Positions 23,355 to 33,202 of a stretch of DNA of 64,000 nucleotides are shown here, one piece after another. A program made the position numbers and the translations under genes. Each line of letters opens with the position of its first letter. Within the stretch, counting starts at the first letter, position 1. Origin of the DNA: Chrysemys picta bellii (taxonomy: Eukaryota > Chordata > Testudines > Emydidae). Below the pieces are notes generated by a model. The model ran no database searches and was not told where the DNA came from. It was given only the letters and a program-made list of their open reading frames with translations. Location: contig NC_088809.1 of NCBI RefSeq assembly GCF_011386835.1, positions 25,489,067 to 25,553,066 on the forward strand, given 5' to 3'.

Positions 23355-24049
23355 TCATTGGATATGTGACCTCTCACAAAACTACCATCACAACTGGCCC
23401 CTTCGCCGTCACACTCAGCAGAGAAGCCAAGGATGAACTAGGCCCTGGAGACAGGATTCCTTCACACCCTTGACAGTAAATAGCTCCTGGAGCCGGGGCT
23501 CAGGCATTTAGGCTCCCAGTACAGGACCCATTCTGTGCAGACATTTCCAGTCTTCTGTGGTGGCAACCTGGCACCTTTCAGCAGTCTGGAGCTCCCTTCA
23601 AAAACGGCTTTTCCCTCTAACGAGACTGTCAGCATCTGAATACCCAGGGAGCACACTAGCCCTGAACTCCTATGCAGCACAACGTGGCGGGCCCACTGAG
23701 CCTTGCCAGAGCCTGCCACACTGACAGCTCTGCACTTGAAAGAGGAAATACTCCTGAATGATTCTATATTAGTGACACACATACACAGGGGCCTCAGCCA
23801 GGATCCCAGCATGCCTCTGCTTCGCAAATCTATGGGACCCTCTTACTCTGAGCTGGGAAGAAGAGAAAGAAGAGGGCAGAGTGAGCCCATGTCTGCCAAA
23901 AGCAGCCATTTACTATATCAATCACAAACAATCACAAGCATATCCGCAGAACTTAGTCCTTCAGTCTGAAGAAACACAGACCTTTACCATATGTGTCAAC
24001 TCCTTTAGCTGCCAGTATTTAGCTGTGACATTCTGAGTTAGTTTCCCAG
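23355..24049. other. Unassigned sequence
   Basis: No gene or repeat recognised between the SINE and the Penelope tail fragment. Confidence 0.4.
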
Positions 24050-24138
24050 ACCTGAAGGAGAGCTCTGTGTCGTCTCTGTCACCAACAGAAGTTGGTCCAA
24101 TAAAAGCAATTACCTCACCCTCCTTGTCTCTCTAGTAG
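24050..24138 (+). mobile_element. Penelope-type 3' tail fragment, second subfamily
   Basis: CAGACCTGAAGGAGAGCTCT, CACCAACAGAAGTTGGTCC (itself a small hairpin) and AATAAAAGCAATTACCTCACC resemble the 3' end of a dispersed Penelope-like family of amniotes. It differs from the tails at 12629 and 37264. No coding sequence is attached. Confidence 0.5.
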
Positions 24139-24401
24139 CAAATATGTCCCTTACCTTCTCTGTAGGCCCAACCGCTGGAAGGCAACATCATTCTCACACG
24201 CAGGTGGCTGCAGTCGTGGCCCACTCCCGCAGCACGCACAGCCAGCAGACACAAGTTTTACAGTGAGGGAGCTTTGCATGAAGCACTGAAACCCTGAAGC
24301 AGCTTTGATTGCTTGTTAATCAGCACCAGGAATCGACTCGTACTCTGGACACACCAGGCACTGAGTTGCCCAGGGTTGCTGCTGCGGGTGGTTTTACTCA
24401 C

Positions 24402-24510
24402 TGATTTCCAGCTGTCTTTGAATCCTCCCTTTGCAGCGCTCCCTGTAGTCAGACTGGGTGGCATTGTACTCAGACATCACCTCCACAAACTTGCGCGACA
24501 ATGTGGAATG
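24402..24510 (-). CDS. STX1A: Syntaxin-1A exon (single internal exon)
   Basis: On the minus strand a pyrimidine-rich CTTCCCTCTTCAG acceptor precedes a 109-bp exon that ends at a GTGAGTAAAA donor. The translation starts [16 protein letters not shown] and continues with [19 protein letters not shown], ending in phase 1. This matches the exon of syntaxin-1A linking the Habc domain to the SNARE motif. The S in VMSEYN and the D and G in [10 protein letters not shown] fit STX1A rather than the STX1B, STX2 or STX3 sequences I recall. Syntaxin-1A is the presynaptic plasma-membrane t-SNARE that pairs with SNAP-25 and synaptobrevin and binds Munc18. The exon is intact with no stop or frameshift. I could not find flanking exons (for example the SNARE motif or the transmembrane segment) elsewhere in the window. 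Confidence 0.92.
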
Positions 24511-24974
24511 CTGAAGAGGGAAGAGTAACAAAGAAAGTCACATTTTACTTAGTCTCATAGGGAGAGGGGCCATTCTCCATCAAGGCTTTTGTCAGGATGA
24601 GAAATTCACAGCTCTGAACCCCACATCACTAAAACTCCCCCACCCCACCTGGCATTTCCATCCCAGACAGAGTAACCCAGGTGACGACTGCACAGACATT
24701 CTACAGCTTCTGCAAAAATATCATCTGATGACATCAACCAGGTGGGGTTAAGACAGCTTGTCATGAATATTTATCACCCTGAGCACAAACTTGATGATAT
24801 TTTACCCGCCTGTCAAAAGAAAGTATTTGCCCTGGGAGCAGAGAGTTTGGCAAGACTGACTGAAAGAGAAAACGTCGCTGTTCTAATTTAAATCTGAGAG
24901 CTACACTCAGCCGTTACTCCTGCCTTACTCAGGAAGATGCCCAGATGCACTGAGATTTGCTGAGTAGAAAGTTA
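24511..24974. other. Unassigned, likely intron sequence next to the STX1A exon
   Basis: Contains the polypyrimidine tract of the exon acceptor at its left edge; otherwise no feature recognised. Confidence 0.5.
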
Positions 24975-25140
24975 AGCAAGGGCCCTGTTCCCTAGAAGGA
25001 CTGTTATTGAGGGGACACCAAGGAATCAGGGCTGGAAGCAAAGCAGCCACATGGACAGAGAGCCCTGCAGAGCGGTTAAAATAGTTCCACTTGTTCAATG
25101 TAACCTGCATGCAGCCTCGCTCTTTGCTAACTCACAGCAT
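24975..25140 (+). mobile_element. LTR-like fragment shared with 32320-32480
   Basis: GACTGTTATTGAGGGGACACC, GGAATCAGGGCTGGAAGC and GCATGCAGCCTCGCTCTTTG parallel GATTGTTATTGAGAGGACACC, GGAATGAGGCTGGAAATAA and GCATTCAGCTTCACACATTG at 32340-32480, in the same order and spacing. The latter lies at the 3' end of a Ty3/gypsy remnant, so this is probably part of a solo LTR of that family. Ends and target duplication not found. Confidence 0.5.
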
Positions 25141-26241
25141 CTGCAGTGCAGCAGCTGGCTGCGTGAGCCCTGAGGCTGGGTCCGGAGCCCCGGGGTTTTG
25201 CAGACACAAACCTAGCCCAGCAACAGACCCGGTGGAAGGAGGAGTTCGAGCTATGCACAGACCTGGCCATGTAGGATGATGACATCAGCAGGAAAATAAA
25301 ACAGTTATTTTACCTTATTGGGGAACAAGGGAGAGAGGGCTGCACCCCTGGGGAGCTCAGCACTTCCTCAAGCCTCACAGCAGGCCTATGGCTCCTCAAC
25401 GCGACACAGGTTCTTCACTTGAGACCAATGCAGAGGGAAGGGGATAGAGCCCAGTGTCACTGCCATATGCACACAGGCTGCTCCATGCAATTTTGGGGAC
25501 TTGACAGAGTACCTAATTCAGGTCAGTCTGCAGCACTTGGGGTCACCACCTGCAGGAGCAGCTGCTCCAGGAAGTACATCTCACATTAGACAGATGCTTA
25601 GTCCTGGGGCATGCAGCGGCAGCCTCAAGACAAAGGATGGAAGCCTCCGGAGGCACAACACACCGGCAGTACAGCAGTGAGACAGCAGCAAAGGAGGGCA
25701 GGCAGCCAGAGTTCCTTATCCATAGTGAGATGCATTTCCTGTGGGAGACCATGAGCGGGTGGAGAAGTGCCCTGCCCTAGGACAGCACTGCAAGGAACGG
25801 GGCAAACTGGACCCTGATAGCAGTGTGTGCAAGAGAAGAGGAGGTTGTACGAGTGGGGAAGGGGACATCAGACAGCAGTGATGACATCATGACTCTCTCC
25901 TTGAGTCCAAGAGCGTATCAGGTTCAGGCCGTCAGGATGGGAAAGCAACAAGGGACAATACCAACCTCTGTGCATGCAACAATGGTTCCAGGAAAACGGG
26001 CTGTGCTCTGAACCCTGCAGCGGGGCCTCCTGCCGTGGGATTCCTTGAGGTGAATTGGTCTCAGACACACCCATTACAGACAGCAGGCACAATCTAATAA
26101 TGTACCACGAGAGCACAATGCAGCTCGTAGGAAAACATAACCTCATCGTAACTCACCTGAAAAATAACAGAGGGCAGAGCTGAGGTTTGTGGTAGTGAAT
26201 GGTGAGCACCGCTAGCTCGTCGGGGGGATCACAGCGAGAAG
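25141..26241. other. Unassigned sequence
   Basis: The first 150 bp may continue the LTR-like fragment (GGAAAATAAAACAG near 25290 resembles a polyadenylation region). The rest has no recognised feature. Confidence 0.35.
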
Positions 26242-26265
26242 TAAGGTTAAGATTTTGTCACGGGT

Positions 26266-26351
26266 ATTTTTAATAAAAGTCACGGACAGGTCACGGGCAA
26301 TCAACAACAATTCACAAAAACCGTGACCTGTCCGTGACTTTTACTAAAAAT
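26266..26351. repeat. Subterminal palindrome of the inverted-repeat element
   Basis: Two 31-nt arms, 26266-26296 and 26321-26351, are near-perfect reverse complements separated by a 24-nt AC-rich loop. The homologous structure at 32971-33059 shows that it belongs to the family. Confidence 0.9.
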
Positions 26352-26394
26352 AATGGGGGGACCTGACAAAGGGGGAATAACAGCTCCAGCCCAG

Positions 26395-28600
26395 GGTGAC
26401 TCACAGCTCCGGGCTCCCGCCACATGGCTCACAGTTCCAGGGTCCACATTGCATGGCTCAGAGCTCCGGGCTCCTGCCACATGGCTCACAGCTCCGGGGT
26501 CCACGCTGCATGGCTCAGAGCTCCGGGCTCCCGCCACATGGCTCACAGCTCCGGGCTCCCGCCACATGGCTCAGAACTCCGAGGTCCACGCCACATGGCT
26601 CACAGCTCCGAGCTCCCGCCACATGGTTCACAGCTCCGGGGTCCACGCTGCATGGCTCACAGCTCCGGGCTCCCGCCACATGGCTCAGGGCTCCGGGGTC
26701 CATGCTGCATGGCTCACAGCTCCGGGGTCCCGCCACATGGCTCAGGGCTCTGGGCTCCCACCACATGGCTCAGAGCTCCGGGGTCCACGCCACATGGCTC
26801 AGAGCTCCGGGGTCCATGCTGCATGGCTCACAGCTCCGGGGTCCACGCTGCATGGCTCAGAGCTCCAGGCTTCCGCCACATGGCTCACAGCTCCGGGCTC
26901 CCGCCACATGGCTCAGAGCTCCGGGGTCCACGCTGCATGGCTCACAGCTCCGGGCTCCCGCCACATGGCTCACAGCTCCAGGCTCCCGCCACATGGCTCA
27001 CAGCTCCAGGGTCCACACTGCATGGCTCAGAGCTCCGGGGTCCACGCTGCATGGCTCAGAGCTCCAGGCTTCCGCCACATGGCTCACAGCTCCGGGCTCC
27101 CGCCACATGGCTCAGAGCTCCGGGGTCCACGCCGCATGGCTCAGAGCTCCGGGCTCCTGCCACATGGCTCACAGCTCCGGGGTCCACGCTGCATGGCTCA
27201 GAGCTCCGGGCTCCCGCCACATGGCTCACAGCTCTGGGCTCCCGCCACATGGCTCAGAACTCCGGGGTCCACGCCACATGGCTCACAGCTCCGAGCTCCC
27301 GCCACATGGTTCACAGCTCCGGGGTCCACACTGCATGGCTCACAGCTCCGGGCTCCCGCCACATGGCTCACAGCTCCGGGGTCCACGCTGCATGGCTCAC
27401 AGCTCCGGGCTCCCGCCACATGGCTCAGGGCTCCGGGGTCCATGCTGCATGGCTCACAGCTCTGGGGTCCCGCCACATGGCTCAGGGCTCTGGGCTCCCA
27501 CCACATGGCTCAGAGCTCCGGGGTCCACGCCACATGGCTCACAGTTCCAGGCTCCCGCCACATGGCTCAGAACGCCGGGATCCACGCCATATGGCTCACA
27601 GCTCCGGGCTCCTGCCACATGGCTCACAGCTCCGGGGTCCACACTGCATGGCTCACAGCTCCGGGCTCCCGCCACATGGCTCACAGCTCCGGGGTCCACG
27701 CTGCATGGCTCAGAGCTCTGGGCTCCCGCCACATGGCTCAGAGCTCCGGGGTCCATGCTGCATGGCTCACAGCTCCGGAGTCCACGCTGCATGGCTCAGA
27801 GCTCCAGGCTTCCGCCACATGGCTCAGAACGCCGGGGTCCACGCCATATGGCTCACAGCTCCGGGCTCCTGCCACATGGCTCACAGCTCCGGGGTCCACA
27901 CTGCATGGCTCACAGCTCCGGGCTCCCGCCACATGGCTCACAGCTCCGGGGTCCACGCTGCATGGCTCAGAGCTCTGGGCTCCCGCCACATGGCTCAGAG
28001 CTCCGGGGTCCATGCTGCATGGCTCACAGCTCCGGAGTCCACGCTGCATGGCTCAGAGCTCCAGGCTTCCGCCACATGGCTCACAGCTCCGGGCTCCCGC
28101 CACATGGCTCAGAGCTCCGGGGTCCACGCTGCATGGCTCACAGCTCCGGGCTCCTGCCACATGGCTCACAGCTCCAGGCTCCCGCCACATGGCTCACAGC
28201 TCCAGGGTCCCGCCACATGGCTCACAGCTCCAGGGTCCACACTGCATGGCTCAGAGCTCCAGGCTTCCGCCACATGGCTCACAGCTCCGGGCTCCCGCCA
28301 CATGGCTCAGAGCTCCGGGGTCCACGCTGCATGGCTCACAGCTCCGGGCTCCCGCCACATGGCTCACAGCTCCAGGCTCCCGCCACATGGCTCACAGCTC
28401 CAGGGTCCACACTGCATGGCTCAGAGCTCCGGGGTCCACGCTGCATGGCTCAGAGCTCCGGGCTCCCTCCACATGGCTCACAGCTCCGGGCTCCCGCCAC
28501 ATGGCTCACAGCTCCAGGGTCCACACTGCATGGCTCAGAGCTCCGGGGTCCACGCTGCATGGCTCAGAGCTCCGGGCTCCCTCCACATGGCTCACAGCTC
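26395..28600. repeat. Minisatellite, alternating 28- and 29-bp units, about 77 copies
   Basis: Two related units are interspersed: a 28-bp one (ATGGCTCACAGCTCCGGGCT then CCCGCCAC) and a 29-bp one (ATGGCTCAGAGCTCCGGGGT then CCACGCTGC). About 2.2 kb at 28.5 bp gives about 77 copies. The units have no stop codon in any forward frame, so all three frames stay open for more than 2.2 kb and read the same peptide blocks (SGLPPHGSQL, RAPATWLTAP, GSRHMAHSS) in rotation. This is a property of the repeat, not evidence of a protein. A segment of about 256 bp is duplicated (27571 onward and 27827 onward), showing recent unequal exchange. Confidence 0.96.
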
Positions 28601-28807
28601 CAAGGCCCCCATTGCCAGCGATGGCTTAGAGCTCTGGGGCTGGTGGCTCAGAGTTGCGGAGCCCCTGCCACCCACGGTGGCTGAGAGCTACCAGCCTCCA
28701 ACCTGGCAGCTGACAGCTCCAGCTGCGCCATGCTCAGGGCTGAAGCTGAAGAAAATGTCGTGGAGATCTCTGAAAATCACGGAATCTGTGACCAAATCTT
28801 ATCCTTA

Positions 28808-29229
28808 GTGATAAGCCCTGGATCTGTTCAAGGGGCAGCGTCACACTGACATTCCAGTATGATTCATCAGTCAAAGGATGCTGGTCGCTTAGGCTAGCAG
28901 AGCCCTGTCAGAGACTGAACCCAAACAGGAAGAGAGCTTCTGGCTGTCGTATTTGGAGCGGAGCGATTCCATCAGTGCCCCTATGGCCACGCAGTAATAG
29001 TGCAATCAGCCCACAAACCCCTAGAGACAATCCTGGCAAAGCCCTTTCTTAGGGCTCCAAAGAGATGGCAACGCATGTTGATGCACCTCCAGTGCTACAG
29101 GTAGAGCTCAGACATTGTCCAGGACAATTACTGGTGTTAGCTGACACCCTGAGCAGGGGATACACACCCAGCACCCATAAGACGGGGGAAGGGGTTTAGG
29201 ACATGAATCTGGAATGCCTGGTTGAAAAG
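28808..29229. other. Unassigned sequence
   Basis: No gene or repeat recognised. Confidence 0.4.
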
Positions 29230-29710
29230 GGACCTGGCGGGGCTATTAAAAGTATAGTTGGCAGCGCAGCGGGGCTAAGGCAGGCTCCCTGCCTGCCCTG
29301 GCTCCATGCAGCTCCCGGAAGCGGCTGGCATGTCCCTGCAGCCCCAAGGCTCAGGGGCGATCAGGGAAGCTCCATGCACTGCCCCTGCCCCAGGCACCGG
29401 CTCTGCAGCTCCCATTGGCCGGGAATTGCAGCCAATGGGAGCTGTAGGGGCAGCATGCAGAGCCCTCTGGCCCCTGCGCCTAAGAGCTGGACATGCCAGT
29501 CGCTTCTGGGAGCCACACGGAGCCAGGGCAGGCAGGGAGCCTGCCTTAGCCCCACTGCACCGCTGCCTGGGAGCCGCCTGAGGTAAGCGCTGCTCGGCTG
29601 GAGCCCGCACCCCTCAGGGCGGAACCCCCTCCTGCACCCTAACTCCCTCCCGGAGCCCACACCCCGCCCTGTACCCCAATGCCCTGCCCCAGACCTGAGC
29701 CCCCTCCCCC
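29230..29710 (-). mobile_element. GC-rich interior of a hAT-type non-autonomous element
   Basis: The order of motifs (GCTAAGGCAGGCTCCCTGCC, CTCCCATTGGCCGGGAATTG, CAGCCAATGGGAGCTG, then C-rich CCCTCCCGGAGCCCACACCCC repeats) is the inverse of the interior of the complete hAT element at 33203-34039. Neither terminus is present here: the left end is lost and the right side is joined directly to CR1. Confidence 0.6.
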
Positions 29711-30352
29711 ACTGCAACTTGAGACCGTTGCTCCTTGTTCTGTCATCTGCCATCACTGAGAACAGCCGCGCTCCATCCTCTTTGGAACCCCCCTTCAGGT
29801 ACTTGAAGGCTGATATCAAATCCCCCCTCATTCTTCTCTTCTGCAGACTAAACAAGCCCAGTTCCCTCAGCCTCTCCTTGTAAGTCATTTGCCCCCACTC
29901 CCAATCGTTTTTGTTGCCCTCCACTGGACTCTCTCCAATTTGTCCACATCCTTTCTGTAGTGGGGGCCCCAAAACTGGATGCAATACTCCAGATGTGGCG
30001 TCACCAGTGCCAAATAGAGGGGAATAATCACTTCCCTCGATCTGCTGGCAATGCTCCTACTAATGCAGCCCAATATGCCGCTAGCCTTCTTGGCAACAAG
30101 GGCACACTGCTGACTCATATCCAGCTTCTCATCCACTGTAATCCCTAGGTCCTTTTCTGCAGAGCTGCTGCTTAGCCAGTCGGTCCCCAGCCTGTAGCGG
30201 TGCATGGGATTCTTCTATTCTAAGTGCAGGACTCTGCACTTGTCCTTCTTGAACCTCATCAGGTTTCTTTTGGCCCAATCCTCCAATTTGTCTAGGTCAC
30301 TCTGGACCCTATCCCTACCCTCCAGCATATCTACCTCTCCCACCAGCTTAGT
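29711..30352 (-). mobile_element. CR1 LINE fragment lacking both ends
   Basis: The minus strand reads CR1 ORF2 tail sequence: [60 protein letters not shown] and [20 protein letters not shown]. It runs from just after the RT catalytic region to near the end of the ORF. The usual CR1 3' tail is missing at 29711, unexpected for a normal CR1 insertion and pointing to a deletion or recombination at the junction with the hAT fragment. Confidence 0.93.
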
Positions 30353-31104
30353 TTAAAAGGTCCTCCAGGACTGCCTAAACAGATTGCACAGAAGCAGCCA
30401 ATCAGAGCCCTGCAGGCTCAGATAAAAGGAGCTGCAAGTACTGAGCAGGTCAGTGCCTGTCTGGGACCAGAGGCGAGGATGTTGGCTCTGCTCTGGCCAG
30501 AGGAAGGAGAGGACCTGACAACTGTAAAGGAACAGGTGAAAGGAGAGGGGCTACGTGGGAAAAGGCTCAGGGAAAGCAGCAGCAAACTGGAGGCAGCGGT
30601 ACGTGGCTGCTGTGTGTAGAGTCTTTGGGTTGGGGCCCAGAGTAATGGGCCGCCCCAGGCCCCCCAGCTGGAGTGGCCTAAGCCCTGGAAAGGGCACAAG
30701 GCTAGTTTAAAATGCCCAAGAAAAGGGGCTAGACTCAAAGGGTCCAGAGACAGGGCTGAAGAGTGAGGGTGAGGGCAGAGAGTTTTGTTGGACTTTTGCT
30801 ACCCCAGAAGGGGCTTGTACATTTTGACTGTGTGTCTTGGCCGGAGGGCTGAGCCACTGAAGCCCGCCTAGTGAGGTTGGCAACTTACAGGCAACACCAG
30901 GCGCAGCACTGCACTCAGCCGACAGGGAGCACTCACGAGAGGTAAGAGTTGCTTGTCATGGGATGTCATTGCAAAAGATACGTGCCTCATCCCTGGGCAC
31001 TGACAGCTGTCTGAGGCATGCTTGTGAGTGCGCCTACTGGCCAGGAATAAATACACAACTTCGCTCCTTGACAGAAGGGAGTCACCTGTCAGTCACGTGA
31101 GAAC
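30353..31104. other. Unassigned; possibly decayed LTR or gypsy-related sequence
   Basis: A GC-rich block with CAGATAAAAGGAGCTGC near 30420, resembling an LTR promoter. I could not define ends. It precedes the gypsy integrase remnant and may belong to it or to another LTR element. Confidence 0.3.
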
Positions 31105-32230
31105 CACCTGCGGAAAGTGACTGTTACCAGATGAGCTGCCCACCCAACAATGGAAGAAGGTGGGAGTGGACTGACCTTCAAGGGAAAGCAATACTTGAGG
31201 TCAGTGGATTACTACTCACATTTTTGGAAAGTCAATGCCCTGCCTGATACAAGCAAGTCAAGATTGGGAAACTGAGGGCCCACTTTGCAGGCTATGGCAC
31301 ACCAGACTCTGTATTCACTGACAATGGCAGGAGAGAGATCACTTGATCATTGCCTGTTGGTCCACTCCCTCTGGGACACCTGGCATTGGCCACTGTCGGC
31401 AGACAGGATACTGGGCTAGATGGACCTTTGGTCTGACCCAGTACAGCCGTTCTTATGTTCTTATGACAATGGGCCTCAATTTGCCTCAGAAGAATTCAAG
31501 GAATTTGCAGGCATATGGGAGTCTGACCACACATTTCCTGCCCAGCATATCCACAGAGCAATGGTGAGGTGGGATCAGCTGTGAAAACAGCTATGAGACT
31601 GTTACCCAAAGCTGTTTCTTCTGGTTTGGATCCCTTGTTAACATTGGCACACGGAAATACCCCAGCACAGGAGTGCCAAACAATCCAACCCAGACACTTA
31701 TGAGACAAAGGACCCTGCTACCAATGTGGGGAGACCTGTTACAGCCAGAAGGGTGGAGATATCACTGAGAGGAGAGGGCCAGAGAAATCAGGCACTAGGG
31801 TACAACTGATCAGCCCAGGATCTGTGAGCCATGGATACAGGCACATCTGTGAGGATCCAGTCATTAGAGAGACACCAGAAGGAGAGAGACTAAAGGAATA
31901 GTGAGGGGTGCAGCGGCACCCAGGTCATATGAGGTGACTAATCAAGAGGGACAAGTGATACAAGGAGACACTTCCAAGTGAGCAGACACAACACTCAGAG
32001 AAAACCCATTGCAGAGTGGACAGACAAAGAACCACTGGAAACAAACCCACAGGGAGGGAGGAGACTCCACAGAGAGACAATATGCAAAACTCAGAGACAG
32101 ATGACGGGAAGACAGAGATACGTCATCTGTTGAGGAAACCAAAGACTATGTAACCAGCTGAGTCTGTGGGAAAGACAAGATTCCAACTCGGCTGTGTGCT
32201 GCCAGCCTCTGGCTGAAGGGGCACAAGGTG
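31105..32230 (+). pseudogene. Ty3/gypsy-type integrase remnant
   Basis: Read across an inserted CR1 fragment, the translation shows integrase core pieces: DELPTQQWKKVGVD before the first catalytic aspartate, KGKQYLRSVDYYSHFWKVNA, then GTPDSVFTDNGPQFASEEF containing the second aspartate and the conserved NGPQF. It goes on into a region like the integrase C-terminal part (HRNTP-like remnants around 31640-31680). Stops and frameshifts occur throughout (for example a TGA after about 31270). In active elements this enzyme inserts the cDNA by DDE chemistry. The LTR-like sequence from 32289 follows. Upstream RT and protease are absent. Confidence 0.75.
31328..31463 (+). mobile_element. CR1 3'-end insertion inside the gypsy integrase
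   Basis: A 136-bp CR1-type 3' end (CTGGGCTAGATGGACCTTTG, GTCTGACCCAGTACAGCCG, TTCTTATGTTCTTA) is bordered by the direct repeat TGACAATGG at 31319-31327 and 31464-31472. Removing it restores the integrase reading FTDNGPQF, which confirms the insertion. Confidence 0.9.
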
Positions 32231-32288
32231 GGGTCTGGGTGTCAATTATTTGTTTTTAATGTTTAAAATGTTTGTAAAATAGGGAAGA

Positions 32289-32480
32289 TGTAGAGCAGAA
32301 CAGTGGAACTGGAGTCAGAGGGTCCATGTGCCCTGGAGGGATTGTTATTGAGAGGACACCGAGAAACAAGAACACTGGGAATGAGGCTGGAAATAATTCA
32401 AGCATGTGGGCAGAGCAGTGCACAGGGGCTAACAAAGCCTTACTTATTCACCTGAACCTGCATTCAGCTTCACACATTGT
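32289..32480 (+). mobile_element. Start of the gypsy 3' LTR, cut by another transposon
   Basis: TGTAGAGCAGAACAGTGG begins right after a purine-rich AATAGGGAAGATG, a plausible polypurine tract. The following sequence matches 24975-25140. An inverted-repeat element inserted at 32481 separates it from possible continuation after 33072. Confidence 0.55.
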
Positions 32481-33072
32481 TAAGGCTGCGAGTCTGCCAC
32501 AGAGGTCACTGATTCCGTGACTTTCCGTGACTTCTGCAGCTGCTGGTGCCAGCAGCAGCAGTTTGGGTGTGTGGGAGGGGGCCAGGGGCAGGGGGGCCAC
32601 TTAACTTGGGGGGAGGGCTCCCTGGCTCCCACAGCCCTGCAGCTCCTAGACGGCAAAGGGGGGCTCCACACTACATGCTACTTGTGCCCGCAGGTCCCAG
32701 TGGGAGCTGCAGCAGCCAGCACTTGTGGCGGGAGCAACACACCGAGCCCTCTGACCCCTCCACCACCTAGGAGCTGCAGGGATGCGGCGCTGTGTAGGGA
32801 GCCCCTGCCTGCCCTCTCCTGTCTTCCAGCAACAGCGGGGGTCCTGGGCCGCACTGTCCGCCCATTCCCCCCAGCAACAGCAGGGTCCCCCAAGCCACCT
32901 CCCCCAGCACCTGCAGCGCCCCCAGACACACACACACCCCGGAGCACCCGCGTCCCCCCCGCCCAAGTTTTAGTCATGGGTATTTTTAGTAAAAGTCATG
33001 GACAGGTTGTTTACTGCCCGTGACCTATCCATGACTTTTACTAAAAACACCCGTGACTAAAATGCAGCCTTA
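32481..33072 (+). mobile_element. Inverted-repeat DNA transposon, 592 bp, same family as 26242-28807
   Basis: Ends TAAGGCTGC and GCAGCCTTA are perfect 9-bp inverted repeats. Left subterminal sequence GATTCCGTGACTTTCCGTGAC and the right palindrome at 32971-33059 (AGTAAAAGTCATGGACAGG against the opposing arm) match the element at 26242. The interior is GC-rich, non-coding and not expanded, so it serves as the unexpanded comparison. If TA is the target duplication it lies within the terminal TAAGG/CCTTA. Confidence 0.85.
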
Positions 33073-33202
33073 CTCGTGAATGAAACAAGGATCTCCAGAA
33101 CTGGCCACAATGTGTATGGAACAATGAATGTTCAAAGTTCATTACAGAGCTTTGCCAATAGGTGGCACTGCTGGCCCTAGAGCTAGACTGGACTCTCAAG
33201 AG

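Larger units (their letters stand above)
26242..28807 (-). mobile_element. Inverted-repeat DNA transposon (MITE-like) with minisatellite-expanded interior
   Basis: Left end TAAGGTTAAGATTTTG and right end CAAATCTTATCCTTA are inverted copies of each other. Next to the left end lies a strong subterminal palindrome: 26266-26296 and 26321-26351 pair almost perfectly (GTCACGGACAGGTCACGG against CCGTGACCTGTCCGTGAC). The same architecture, with the hairpin near the right end, is seen at 32481-33072, so this copy is in the opposite orientation. The interior, normally a few hundred GC-rich bases, here holds a 2.2-kb array. No transposase is encoded. The superfamily is not certain from the termini. Confidence 0.8.

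Noticed and set aside
24138..24260. Exon-like segment on the minus strand ending at GGTAAGGG near 24150
   Set aside because: Acceptor and donor are plausible, but the translation (ENDVAFQRLGLQR) does not match STX1A, and the region borders a Penelope tail. Too weak to annotate.
26353..28808. Three overlapping forward ORFs of 758-794 codons that look like giant repetitive proteins
   Set aside because: They arise because the 28/29-bp unit lacks stops in every frame. All three frames encode the same peptide blocks, and there is no splice, promoter or domain evidence for a gene.
29361..29984. 207-codon minus-strand ORF with a CR1-like start
   Set aside because: A chimera: the N-terminal part is CR1 tail sequence and the rest is read-through into GC-rich hAT interior.
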